Positions 10,785 to 22,268 of a stretch of 64,000 nt of DNA are shown in pieces. How positions within the stretch are numbered: the first letter of the stretch is position 1; each line of letters starts with the position of its first letter. Both the position numbers and the translations under genes were made by a program. The stretch is from positions 620,001-684,000 of the forward strand of contig JBAIAA010000659.1 in the NCBI GenBank assembly GCA_037893245.1. Reading direction: 5' to 3'. Below the pieces are notes generated by a model, which searched no databases, had not been told where the DNA came from, and was given only the letters and a program-made list of their open reading frames with translations. Source of the stretch: Crossaster papposus. Its lineage: Eukaryota > Echinodermata > Asteroidea > Velatida > Solasteridae.

Positions 10785-12472
10785 TAGGTAGTTAGGTTTC
10801 GACTCGGGTCATTATCAGCGTCCAGACTCCAAACCGGTATTACATTTTAAACATACTGTTTAAAACCGGTCAACCACACTTAATTTTAGTCCCTTATTGA
10901 AAGGTTCACATTTGAAGCCCAAAAGCTACATATCTATAGGTTTAATGTACATGTTGATATTGGGTAAGTTCATGAAAGCATGGAGGTCCCTACCGTACCG
11001 GCCTCCATGATGAAAGTGTATAGACAGAAATTGATGTGACATGGTGACGTCATCAAGTTACAATAATATTAGGCCAAATAAAAACAAAAAACATGTTTAG
11101 CGTCACCGCCCGCTTCCTTTTTTGGGGCCGCCTCCTTTTTTCTTTTTGTTTTCTTTTTGAAAAAAATGATAAATTTGACCATTTTGGTAAAAAATAAAAA
11201 AATAAAAAAATAAAAAATTATTAAAAAAAAAAAAAGATTTGAAGATCGTATTTTAGACTTTAGAATCATGTGTGTACATGCTCTGGAAATATTTTGTTTC
11301 TAATAGGAGGGCTAGGGTGTGACGTGTAGTCGTGTACGGTGCATACATGATCAACCCACATGAATTTTGATTTTTAATCGTGGGTGAACCATGTTTTAAT
11401 TTTAAATTGCAAGATAGGGGGTGACATGTTCACTACATGACTCGAATTAAGATGTGTCAGGCGGCCATTTTGAAAGAAAAAAAAAAAAAAAAAAAAGGGC
11501 CTCCTCCTTCCTTTAAAAAAAAAAGGCATGACGCTAAACATGTTGGTTTTTTTTATTTGGCCTTACAGATGCATTTTTTTTTACTCCGTATCTTACATGT
11601 ACAAAGACAAACGAGAAGCATTTCCGAACAGCCAAAACAGCTTTGTTTGTCATGTGAAAAACACATATTTTTGTTCTCTTTTTCTTTGTTAGACTTCTTC
11701 CCATAGCATTTGTTTTGTATATTTTATTTTTTTTAACTGGCATTTTGGGCATTTACATCAACCCAAATATGTGTATACGTGATAGCTATAGTTGACACAT
11801 GCGTAGATTAGTACCCGAAGTTGTGTCTAGAGCACTGACCTCATCATGACGTCATCAGGTGTCATTTTTGTCAAAATGTATATCAACATTTATATTTAAT
11901 GCATTCTTAAAGAGAGTAGTTCATTTCGGTTTAACACTGCTTTCCAAAGGCGCCCTTTGAAAATTACATCCTATTAAACTGTGCACATTATAAAGGCCTA
12001 TGTTATACATGTATACCAATACTGCCTTGGTAAACTAAGTCAATAATATTGTTTCGGTAACATTATTGTCGAAACAGTCCTGTGTTTGTTATATACCAAC
12101 AAACAAACACAAGTCTACAGTAATTACCTGTAGGACGTTGTTTAGCCAATCGCGTAGACGCGTTAACCCACCCAACGCTATATCTCTGCCTAGCTTGCGC
12201 GCGTTTTACTCTCTAAATGTTGTATTAAAGAGTGAAAAGTTCACTCTAAAAAAGAGTGAATCTACTATATATAACCACTCGAAAAAAGACGAGTGAAATG
12301 AAGTTTCTCAGAGTGAAGACAACTCCAAAAGAGTTAACTTTCACTCTTTCCAGGAACAAATAGAGTTAGCGAAATAGTGAACATTTTCAATTTTGGAGTG
12401 ATTTGCACTCTTTTTACAGTAGTTTTTATCGAGATTTACTCTTTTTTAGAGTGAGCCTAAACTTTTGTTTTC
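10785..12472. other. unit 2 tail, mirror of unit 1 tail
   Basis: This is non-coding and the inverse of about 8270-9930. Homopolymer runs differ slightly from the other arm. The MITE near 12190-12450 is present, but the next roughly 310 bases that lie upstream of B1 (about 7954-8268) are missing here, so B2 begins almost directly after the MITE. Confidence 0.6.
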
Positions 12473-14222
12473 GTGAATTTGTCCACAGAGTCAATAAAGG
12501 GCGCATCTGTCAATGTGCTGTTTCTGTTGTGTTTTCTGCCGTTGACGTATCCGTACGAAATCGACTGGGAGCAACCCGTCTGCATTAACCCTCCCGAAGG
12601 ATGCTCCTGCGACACATCACGGCTCGGTTATTCGGTAGATACGCCTCGAGAGTTCAGCCTCTCGCTTAGGTGCATGGTTAGCCCAAGTGGATTTAACTTC
12701 TCGCAATTTTATAGCCTAAACCTTACAATGAATCCCCGGTGGACTCTTGTATTATACACCGCGAGAAGCACGTCCACGGATGCTTTAAATCCCCTAGTGA
12801 TCCCTAAAAACGCCATACCAGCCACAGCCAGCGTGACTCCGTTTCACTTAATCATCCACAACGTTGAGCTTGTGTCGGTGGAGAAAGGCGCGTTTGCCGG
12901 TTGGACTCTATCCGCCCTGACGATCCTCGACACTAAGCTGACAAGTATACCCTTGGGTAGCTTCCGGGACCAGAGTGCCAATCTGGAACGACTCTGGGTC
13001 TACGGAGTGAGTCAGAAAAATGGCGAACCAATTGAACCTCCGAGTTTCCACTCGTTTCGAGCTCTGAGAGAACTCTCCATCGAATACACTTCAATTAGGT
13101 ATCTACCTGACTATTTCTTGTATAATTTATTCTCCTTGGGCCTGGTGGACCTACGTAGAACGCAGACTCGAGTCGTATCACCTCTAGCATTCCAGGACCT
13201 TCCAGCTCTCACTTCGCTGACTATCCGCGACTGTGAGTTGCAACAGGTACCAACCGATGCAATCTTCTCACTCACCAACTTGACTTTATTGGACCTCTCT
13301 AAAAACAAAATAAAGACTGTATCTGTCGCCGATATTGAGGCATTGAGACGGGTACCTTCTCTAGTTAGCATCGAGTTGGGCTATAATCCTTTCAGGTGCA
13401 CTTGTGATTGGTTTTTGTTCCCTGTATACTTGCAGCAAAGTGATTCACGTATCAGAAACAAGTATTATTGTTGGAGTCCTGAGCTGTTGAAAGACACAGA
13501 ACTCAAGCTTCGTCAATTCTCTGAAACTAAACTGTACTGTAAAAAGCACAACGCAGGATTTCGTAGATACAGTTGCACGTCTTTGTATGTCCATCATCTT
13601 TGCCGTTTTAGTACTACTAGGCATTGCAGTGCTAGTAGTAGTTGTGATTGTGCACAGAAAGATGAAGCGGAGGTGGGTTGGACTATTCAGAAGATTTTAT
13701 CTTCTGGATAACAATGCCAATGAAGATGATGGAGAGAGGCACGCATATGACGCGTACATCTGTCATCATAGCGAAATGGACAACTTCGTCTCCGAACAGA
13801 TTGTACAACGCCTGGAGGGAGAGCCTAATAACCTCCGCCTGTGTTTGTCCTTTCGAGACTTCATCCTCGGCGTCAACAAGTTGAACAATATAGCGACTGC
13901 GATAAAGTCTAGTCGGCTGGTAATATTCCTCCTCGATGCTAACTTTATTGAAAACGGCCAGTGCATGCTGGAGTTGGACATGGCTAGTACCCGAATGTTG
14001 GATGCAGATGTAGGCGCCGCTCCAGTCGCGGCTGGTCTCCTACTCGTGTTGTTTGACGCTCTTCCAGTGGATGCCTTACCAACCACCTTGACGGTACTTC
14101 GAGACAAGATCACGTGTCTCAAATGGAGGCAAGAGGACGAGGAAAGATGCTGGCGTCAACTCGTAGCCTCCATTCAGGCTGCAAGACCAAGACAACTTCA
14201 GCAAATGGACATGGAAAACTAG
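12473..14222 (+). pseudogene. TLR type B, copy B2, frameshifted and lacking its 5' flank
   Basis: The signal peptide, LRRNT, LRRs and first LRRCT cysteines read in one frame from 12473. Near 13503 about 8 bases are missing relative to B1 (within the LRRCT), and about 21 more are missing near 13550 (the stalk). The frame is lost, and the transmembrane and TIR parts continue in a second frame to 14222. The TIR also lacks about 13 residues of the alanine-rich loop that B1 has between GAAPVA and AGLLLVLF. About 310 bases of the upstream flank found at B1, B3 and B5 are deleted, which probably removes the promoter. A TIR-only product from the second frame cannot be excluded but has no support. Confidence 0.88.
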
Positions 14223-14524
14223 CATGTTAAAAACGAGTCGGGCAGAACATGTACAGTTATGACAGCATATTTGGTGTGCAAGAAAAATGCGAATATAATA
14301 CAGCAAAACATGGTTTAACTCTTCTGATTTTAACAACATTTGTTTACATTTCATATTTCTTTTTATAAAAATAGTTTCCGCTCAGTTCTCTATAGTAGTT
14401 TGTGTTGTTATTATTAAGAATGGTACATGTAGTAGACAAAAAAAAGTGTAATAATTTGGGAGTATGTTTGCTTGTCTGACGCGTTTTTATAACGGAATAC
14501 AAAAATGTGGTGGATTGGTTTTAA

Positions 14525-14757
14525 AGGTAGGATACACCATTGGTAAATGCTTGAATTATCATGAATGGGTAGATTTGGGGGGTTGTATTTTATAGTAAAT
14601 ATCGTTTAACTGACCCGTTCTAAGTTTTACAATCATGGATGCCGAGAAAAGCACGAAAAACAGCGTTTGTTTTCAACCGGCGTCGAGCAGTTATTTTAAA
14701 TATCTTAATAATTCGGTAGTAAATATTTTCGATATCTGCAAATGATGTATCCTACCT
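14525..14757. mobile_element. MITE with TTAA target duplication
   Basis: The 233-bp element starts AGGTAGGATACACCAT and ends ATGATGTATCCTACCT, with TTAA on each side (14521-14524, 14758-14761). Units 1, 3 and 5 show the empty site GGTTTTAAACAAG (inverse). The TTAA duplication fits piggyBac-type or other TTAA-specific transposases. There is no coding capacity. A longer, interrupted copy sits at the matching site in unit 4 (41516-42157). Confidence 0.8.
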
Positions 14758-15037
14758 TTAAACAAGTACATGTTCGGTATTATTTGACCATACTAAACTG
14801 TCTCAGGTAGTTGAGAGTGCACGAAACACGCAATGTGCTACCGTGTAAATAAAACGGATAAATACATAATTAGTCGCGCACAAAGTGAATTGTAGTTGTA
14901 AATAACAGAAGATGACTAAGGATTTGTGCGTGTACTGCGTAGCCTATAATAATTTACAGTATATCTTTGAATACGATTTAAACTGCTGCAAACTGCTTAC
15001 TGGCTGGAATGACCTGAAATATACAAATCAAATAAGT

Positions 15038-15122
15038 TAAGGGGCCTAATATTTCGATCTTAACAAGATGTTTCTTAGAGAAGAAAGAAATCTTTCTAAG
15101 ATCGAAATATTAGGCCCTCTTA
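15038..15122. repeat. hairpin relic of the GGGCCTAATATTTCGATC element
   Basis: Two arms, TAAGGGGCCTAATATTTCG and its inverse, are separated by about 25 bases of AAGAAAG-rich sequence. They are the two ends of the element that is about 530 bp in unit 1 (5021-5549). The interior is deleted here. Confidence 0.7.
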
Positions 15123-15312
15123 GCAGTATATCTTTGTGAGCTTTAAAGGTTTGCATATCGAAAAGGCAATAAGATAAATAATTTGCGGTATATGGTAGTT
15201 GTGTAGTTCTGAATAGAACGGTTTGGACAGAATGCTCTGCCCGTCGTCAGGAGATTGAGAGATTTCAACAGTGAAGTGGCGCTAAATACAAGAGCATTCT
15301 GTCGATGTGGAG

Positions 15313-15676
15313 TGCCGTGGCCTCGTGGTCTGGAGCATTGAATTTGTAATCTGTAGATAAATCTACAGGTTGTGGGTTCGAATTCGGCCTGGGACTACGG
15401 TGCGTGCGCCCTTGGACAAGGCACTTTGTCACTCATTGCTTCTCTCCACCCAGGAGTAAATGGGTACCTGTGAGGGCAGAGATGGTTATGTGGTTATGTG
15501 GTTGATTTTGCTGCTTTGCGCCAAAATGGCAGCATCAAGCTGTATACTCCCCAGGGAGCTGAGATGGTATTTGGAATGTTTCATGGTCCCAATGACCGGG
15601 GTAATAACATGAGAGTGCCTTGAGCACCAATCTTGGTAGATAGGTGCGCTATTTAAGAACTGCCTATTATTATTAG
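15313..15676 (+). mobile_element. tRNA-derived SINE (unit 2 copy)
   Basis: This is the best-kept plus-strand copy. A box TGGCCTCGTGG lies at 15318-15328 and B box GGTTCGAATTC at 15375-15385. The body contains CCACCCAGGAGTAAATGGG, and the end GTGCGCTATTTAAGAACTG is followed by a TATTATTATT tail. It is dependent on retrotransposon enzymes and non-coding. Confidence 0.75.
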
Positions 15677-16029
15677 TTTTATATTTGTATTAAAAAAGAT
15701 CCGTTTGACATTACGCAAGTTTAGCCACCAACAAGAATGAAAGCGGAAACTTGTGCTTTACATTATATTTAGAAAAAAACAGCAGCAGTAGATACAATAT
15801 TTTTTTTCGAAATACACAGAGTTTTGATGAAGGAAAAATGACAAATAAAATCACTTTGTAGTGCAATCGGTTGTATTATCCTGTGTCGTCTTTTCTGGAT
15901 ATGGCTGGTGAGTGGTATGTTTATGGTTATGTATAGGTTTTCTTTAAGTATAGTCAGGTTTCGGCAATCTCATTTACCAACTAAATATACTCGATTGTAA
16001 AAACGGTTTGTCGCGCGGACTGCCACTAT

Positions 16030-17235
16030 GTGGTTCTGTAGCCACTGCAGTGTAGTAGCCACTGCAGTGTAGGTATACTGCGCCCGGCAAAATGAACATC
16101 CTTTCGTTTCCAACAACATTGATTGAACTTATTCCTCCATGATTGAACCATAGAGCAAGGAACAGATGTTCCTTGCTCTATGATTGAACCAGGTCATCAG
16201 ATCATAGAGCAAGGAACAGTACAATAATCCAGGCGTAAAGTGGATTTTTATTCCTTTTTTTGTAGGGAACATGTGGCTACACAATCACATTTTAGTTAGC
16301 CTACCTGACGTTTGCTTGTGGGGTTAGCTTCAGCGGACATTATTTGATTTTGATAATGCTAAGAAGAAGTAAACAATTATGTCATCGATCGATCGTCTGC
16401 ACGACTTTGCTCTTTTTCAACTCGGTACAACAGCGTCAGTATATTGCAGCCGGCAGATCAGAAGGGACACTTATCATAATTTAGGCTTTATTCCGCTATA
16501 GAGGTATTTAGCATAAATGGAAATATGAATAATGATATACACATGATGGCCTAGTCTTTGTGCAAGACGTTGCTTAATTCGCAGCCACGAGAGGGCGCCA
16601 TCGCGACGGTGAGTGATAATGGTTTGTCGCGATAGCGCCCTCTCGTGGCTGCGAATTAAGCAACGTCTTGCCCAAAGACTAATGATGGCCGGGCGGCGCG
16701 GGCGGTTTTTTTTTCCAGCAGGGTAAAGACCAATTATCATAACTGGGCGTGATCTAGACTACACTGAATGGAAGATCCTAAGTATCTTTTATTCAGTGTG
16801 GTCTAGATACGCCCAGTTATGATAATAATTGGCCTTTTTCATGCTGTCGAAAAACAATCACGCTATTGCAAAGATCGTAGAGCGCCGCATATTCTTTATT
16901 CATTTTCCCATTTTCCCGTGACCTAATCATTAATTATGATAAGTGCCCCTTTCTCTGGCTGTGATACTGACGCTATACCCAGCTAATGAACAAAATAAGA
17001 CTGGCCCTTACTAATTGTTTTACTTTAATCATTAGTATAGTCAAATATGGCAAAGGGCACCCGACAAGGAATTACTGTACGTACGAAGCAGGAGGGCCAA
17101 GAGTGATAATTTCCTTGTGGTTACTCCTTTTGTTTGTTCCCCACCCAGGTATATGGGACCGAGCCTCCATGCATGGACCGAGCGACTTCCCCTTATTCCC
17201 TCATACCTATACTCCATAGACTATCGTTATACCTA
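16030..17235. other. unit-2-specific insertion block with hairpins
   Basis: This block is absent from the matching place in units 1, 3, 4 and 5. It contains micro-inserts with direct repeats at 16122-16190 and 17157-17183. A hairpin with arms of about 50 bp lies at 16556-16676 (ends CTTTGTGCAAGACG and inverse). Another hairpin lies at 16711-16850 (ends CAGCAGGGTAAAG and CAGCATGAAAAAGG), related to sequence at 31965-32040. No gene is seen. The short frames 16474-16740 and 16986-17219 lie inside hairpins or repeats. Confidence 0.55.
16122..16190. repeat. two adjacent micro-inserts sharing an ATTGAAC target
   Basis: Three copies of (G)ATTGAAC(C), at 16121, 16141 and 16182, bracket two short inserts. 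The first (16129-16141) is 13 bases ending CCTCCATG. The second (16150-16182) is a near-perfect 33-base palindrome starting ATAGAGCAAGGAACA and ending with its inverse plus G. Another single arm, CATAGAGCAAGGAACA, follows at 16203. Confidence 0.7.
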
Positions 17236-18045
17236 ACGCGATTTTTTTTTTTAAACAAAGTGGTAACATAAGGTTGCCACCGCTCACGCTGCATGCGATG
17301 ATGCTTTAACACAATCATGTTGTCCAACTCTAGGTTGGCGAAAACTTGCCCCGACAACACAAATAAAATGATGTGCGCTGTTCATGTCGCGCTTTGCTAG
17401 ATCTTAGTGTATGGGAGGTCTCGGTTCTTTGGATGAGATACCTTCTTGAAAAATCACAATGCCCGCAAATTCCTGAGATTAAAATAAACGCATTAAAAAG
17501 TACCCCATAATTGCACAAATGATGGCGCCTTTATTGTTTTCTCGCGTTTTCGTTCTGAATAGCAATGAATCATAATCATTGAACTTTTACGTTACCTGCG
17601 TGGTACGACCGACGTAACATTGTCATGATGCCATCATGACTGGCGACAAAATTCGGGATACGTGCGTGTACAGGTACGTACATACATGTATGTAAAAACA
17701 TGTCTGTGTGTGCATGTTGTCGTTTTGTATCACAGGGACGTCAATGCAACCATGCAACCACCTCCCGTACGTCCGGTTATAAACAAACTCAAAATGAAAG
17801 TGTCACTGATACTATATGGGCAGCTAAACACATTATGATTTCGACAGAAAAAGGGAAGGTGTTTTTTTATGAAGATCACTTCAATTTTACAACTGCAATC
17901 TTACAACTGCAATCTGCAATTTTACAACAGGCATCGCTTGCACCTGCAATTCAACACTCTCTTGAAAGTGTACCGTACGTTTACCCAAGAAGACCCAAGA
18001 AAGGAGACGATCGAGGGTAGTACACCGGATGAATTAGACGCAAAG

Positions 18046-19946
18046 ATGGCAACATGCATTATCTTTACCCGTGTTCTTTATCTACAAGCTTTAGTCATAA
18101 TCGCCATCTGGTGTATGGTGATTGAGACTACTCTAAGCAGTCACCTTTGCCAGGTATGTCGATGTTTGCATAACACCTTTGGTCCACCTTACCTTGCTGC
18201 GTCTTGTGAGATTAGCAGCCCCGACTTCTTCTCGTACTTTACCAATGTGACAGAGTTTCCCTCCGAGGACTACAAGCTGGAACTGCAAAGTTATTTGTCA
18301 ACAAACCAGCTAGTCTCCGTACCAGAAGGCGCGTTCGTGTCTTTCTCAAATTCTTCACCCTGCTGTTTTGGGCTGTACGGATTTTACAATCTATCCCCGA
18401 TTAATGTGGGTGTGTTCCGAGGACTTAAACTACAAAGCGTTAATTTTTCCGGTTTGGGTCTGAAACGTCTATACCTGTTGAGGCGTTACGTGAGCAAAGC
18501 GCCTCACTGCTCAGAATAGACATCTTTGATGTGTTAACTAATAACAACAGTGCCATTTTGCCTCCTCGTTTTCACTCCTTTGAGGCGCTCCAGGCTATCA
18601 GTATAAGCAACACGCCACTTAAGCACCTTCCGAACTATACCTTCTCCAACTTGCCTGCTCTTGTGCACTTGGATATCTCCAATGCACTACTTGAAGACCA
18701 AGACTTCCCTCGATTGGTCCTCCACAACGTTCCCCGACTAGAGAGCTTAAAACTCAGCCACAATGATTTTACAGAGCTACCCGCCACATTGACTGATCAC
18801 CGGAGTCTGAAACACTTGGACCTCTCCCACAACGAAATTAAGACTTTGGACGCCAGGATTTTGAGAGAGCTTCAAGGACTGACTGAGCTACACCTGGAAG
18901 GTAATCGAATCGAGATGGTTGATGCAGCGGTGGTGGCGGCTCTGAGAAACATGACATTCCTTGAGGTGTTTCGTCTTGGAGCTGGAAGCCCCTTCTTGTG
19001 CACATGCGAACTGCTACCTTTCGTTTACTGGCTGCACCAGTCATCGATACACATCGGCAAAAGAAGCAACTTCGCTGGCTATTCGTGTAAAAACCCACCA
19101 CGTATGTTAGGAGCACAATTGTTATCGCCAGATCTTGCATCCTACCTCGAATCGAACTGCAGTGTATACACGACAACTATCTCAACTGAACTGTCGCTCG
19201 TCAATACAACCAAGAAATATGAGGGAGGTGATATCGTGATATCGTTTTCGCCATATCGGATCATTATACCCGCTGTGATAGTATCAGTCGTGGTGAGCAT
19301 AGTGGGTGTGGCAAGCACCTGGATGATGTATAAGAAACTGAAGAGGAGGTGGGTAAGTTTGTTCAGACGTTTTGATTACAGAAGTATTTCCCGCCATACC
19401 TCCCGCCAAGAGACCAAATTCAGATACGACGCATACGTCTGCCACCACGAAAGTGCGACTGAGTTTGTCGTCAACGAGATGATACCAAACATGGAAGGAG
19501 AAGATGACTTTCGCCTCTGCCTGTCTTTTAGAGATTTCCTGGTCGGTGCAGACAAGCTCGAGAACGTGTCTAACGCCATTGAGACGAGCCGGTCCGTCGT
19601 CGTTCTCCTTGACGCAGAGTTTATCACCTGTGGCCAGTGTATGTTAGAGTTAAACATGGCGTGCACACGGACGCTGGAGGAAGGCTCACTAGGCGTGGTT
19701 CCAGCCACTAATGCCGAGTCATTTAGCCTCCTTCCTGGAGGTACTGATCTGCTACTCGTGCTGCTTGAGGCGCTACCTGTGGGTGCATTGCCGGCCACCT
19801 TAAGGGTCCTCCGAGACAAGATTACATGCTTGGAATGGAGCATGGACGATGCGACAAGATGCTGGCAACAACTTAAAACATCACTCCGGAATACACCACA
19901 TAATAATCCAAACGCGAGCTTTGACATAACACAACCGATAGTTTAG
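18046..19946 (+). pseudogene. TLR type A, copy A2, frameshifted by a 2-base insertion
   Basis: A type A Toll-like receptor in reverse orientation to A1 and A3. The start is MATC at 18046, with the signal peptide directly after it. The frame reads signal peptide, LRRNT and the first LRRs, then breaks at about 18469-18472, where TCTACC has become TCTATACC (two extra bases, TA), ending 45 bases later. The remaining LRRs, LRRCT, transmembrane helix and the whole TIR are open in the other frame to 19946. A4 has the same two-base insertion and the same A-to-C change beside it, so the lesion was copied between units. Otherwise all motifs match A5 (YDAYVCHHE, RDFLVG, CW). Confidence 0.9.
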
Positions 19947-22268
19947 ACGTATCCGACGAACAAAATGTACTATCATATAAATATAGTTTGAGAGGAACAA
20001 GTACGAAACTTATGGTCCCGAGGTGTTGTGGATTTAAAGCGATCCGTAAGTGCCTGTAGGTGACACTTGTTCACCGTAACCGTGTTCATATTGGACTCTT
20101 TATACCGCGGCCTCGCGGTACTTGGCGCGACATTCCTTCATGTAATTATACCGTGGGTTCCCATGCACTTTTATACCGCGACGTAACCATGGAGTTAGTA
20201 TTATATAAAGAGAGTAACCTGAGCCAGTTTATAAACACAGTTTATAACATGACATAATTTATGATTGTGTAAAGAAATTAAATGCAATAAAATGTATAAT
20301 TCTCAGCAGAAATAACCGAACTCTTATTGTTTGAACAAAATTGTTTATATTTTTTGTTTTCTTTCGACAAAAAAGAGTTTCCGCTTAGCTCCCTGATGAA
20401 GTGGTATAGTTTGTTAATTTTTTTGTCTGCAAAAGCGTAGGTTTTAATAGAGAAGTGAAGTGTAATAAAGTGAGTATGTTTAGTTGTCTGACGCATTGTA
20501 TATGATATATCCATTTTAGAGTGCACGTATAAACAAGACACGCTACCCTATGAATACAATGAATAATATTATAAGTATTAAATAATAAAGTGGAATATAC
20601 AAATAACTGTAAATATTTTACAGTGTATCTGCATTAAAAACCTATTTTCCCCATTCTGTTTGACATTACACAGTGTACATTGTGTACCGAGGTTCAAGTC
20701 GCTTGTCATGCATGCGCGTTTATACATAATATTACTACGTTGTGTAGTACACCTGTACTAGGAAAAAGGCAGAAAAAACAGGAAGTGATCATGAGCGGGG
20801 TCGAACATTCGTTGTTGTTTTTGACCTTTTATTGTCAGCCTAGTTTCGATGACTGTCTACCCTGTTAGAATTTTCTTGTTGGTATTTTCCTGGTTTCGTT
20901 TCACTATATATAACTAAGAAACTCTTGTGCTTTACTTTATATTTCGTGGAATAACAGCAGCAGCGGTTCAGGCCTACACAACTTGCTTTCGAAATACACT
21001 TGACTTAGTTAAATTGATGAAAGGAAAAGTAAACGTGAGAGAACCGCATTAAATTGGTTTGATTAACCTGTGTCGTGTTTTTCTGGATATGGCTGGTGAG
21101 TGTTTCACGTAAACTTAAAACACTCACCAGCCATATCCAGAAAAAAACGACACAGGTTAATCAAACCAATTCAATGCGGTTCTCTCACGTTTACTTTTCC
21201 TTTCATCAATTTAACTAAGTCAAGTGTATTTCGAAAGCAAGTTGTGTAGACCTGAACCGCTGCTGCTGTTATTCCACAAAATATAAAGTAAAGCACAAGA
21301 GTTTCTTAGTTATAGATTGTGAAACGAAACCAGGAAAATACCAACAAGAAAATTCTAACAGGGTAGACAGTCATCGAAACTAGGCTGACAATAAAATGTC
21401 AAAAACAACAACGAATGTTCGACCCCGCTCATGATCACTTCCTGTTTTTTCTGCCTTTTTCCTAGTACAGGTGTACTACACAACGTAGTAGTATTATGTA
21501 TAAACGCGCATGCATGACAAGCGACTTGAACCTCGGTACACAATGTACACTGTGTAATGTCAAACAGAATGGGGAAAATAGGTTTTTAATGCAGATACAC
21601 TGTAAAATATTTACAGTTATTTGTATATTCCACTTTATTATTTAATACTTATAATATTATTCATTGTATTCATAGGGTAGCGTGTCTTGTTTATACGTGC
21701 ACTCTAAAATGGATATATCATATACAATGCGTCAGACAACTAAACATACTCACTTTATTACACTTCACTTCTCTATTAAAACCTACGCTTTTGCAGACAA
21801 AAATATTAACAAACTACCACTTCAGGGAGCTAAGCGGAAACTCTTTTTTGTCGAAAGAAAACAAAAAATATAAACAATTTTGTTCAAACAATAAGAGTTC
21901 GGTTATTTCTGCTGAGAATTATACATTTTATTGCATTTAATTTCTTTACACAATCATAAATTATGTCATGTTATAAACTGTGTTTATAAACTGGCTCAGG
22001 TTACTCTCTTTATATAATACTAACTCCATGGTTACGTCGCGGTATAAAAGTGCATGGGAACCCACGGTATACATGAAGGAATGTCGCGCCAAGTACCGCG
22101 AGGCCGCGGTAGAAAGAGTCCAATATGAACACGGTTACGGTGAACAAGTGTCACCTACAGGCACATACGGATCGCTTTAAATCCACAACACCTCGGGACC
22201 ATAAGTTTCGTACTTTTTCCTCTCAAACTATATTTATATGATAGTACATTTTGTTCGTCCGGGTGCGT
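19947..22268. other. shared 3' flanks of A2 and A3 around the palindrome centre
   Basis: This is non-coding on both sides of 21112. Each arm has the A-type 3' flank, then an A/T-rich stretch (20530-20650, mirrored 21570-21690) and the dispersed block beginning CACTCACCAGCCATATCC at the centre. Mirrored 62-codon frames (20680-20868 and 21355-21543) are simply the two arms. No gene is called. Confidence 0.6.

Larger units (their letters stand above)
4240..16040. repeat. palindrome 1: inverted duplication of units 1 and 2
   Basis: Sequence from about 10300 leftwards to about 4240 is repeated in reverse from about 10411 to about 16040, with very high identity near the centre (tail and foldback) and more indels through B1/B2. 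Homology resumes further out (1-3230 against 17240-20520) after a replaced block in unit 2. The spacer is the 110-bp core of the foldback element. Confidence 0.85.
14223..18045. other. B2-A2 spacer of unit 2
   Basis: This is non-coding and corresponds to the A-B spacers of other units in reverse. It holds a TTAA-flanked MITE (14525-14757), a hairpin relic (15038-15122), a SINE (15313-15676) and a unit-2-only block (about 16030-17235) that replaces the stretch containing the conserved short frame. The A2 5' flank follows. Confidence 0.6.

Noticed and set aside
15313..15400. A tRNA gene
   Set aside because: The A and B boxes are tRNA-like, but the arms do not pair into a cloverleaf and a SINE body follows; five copies sit at the same spacer position.
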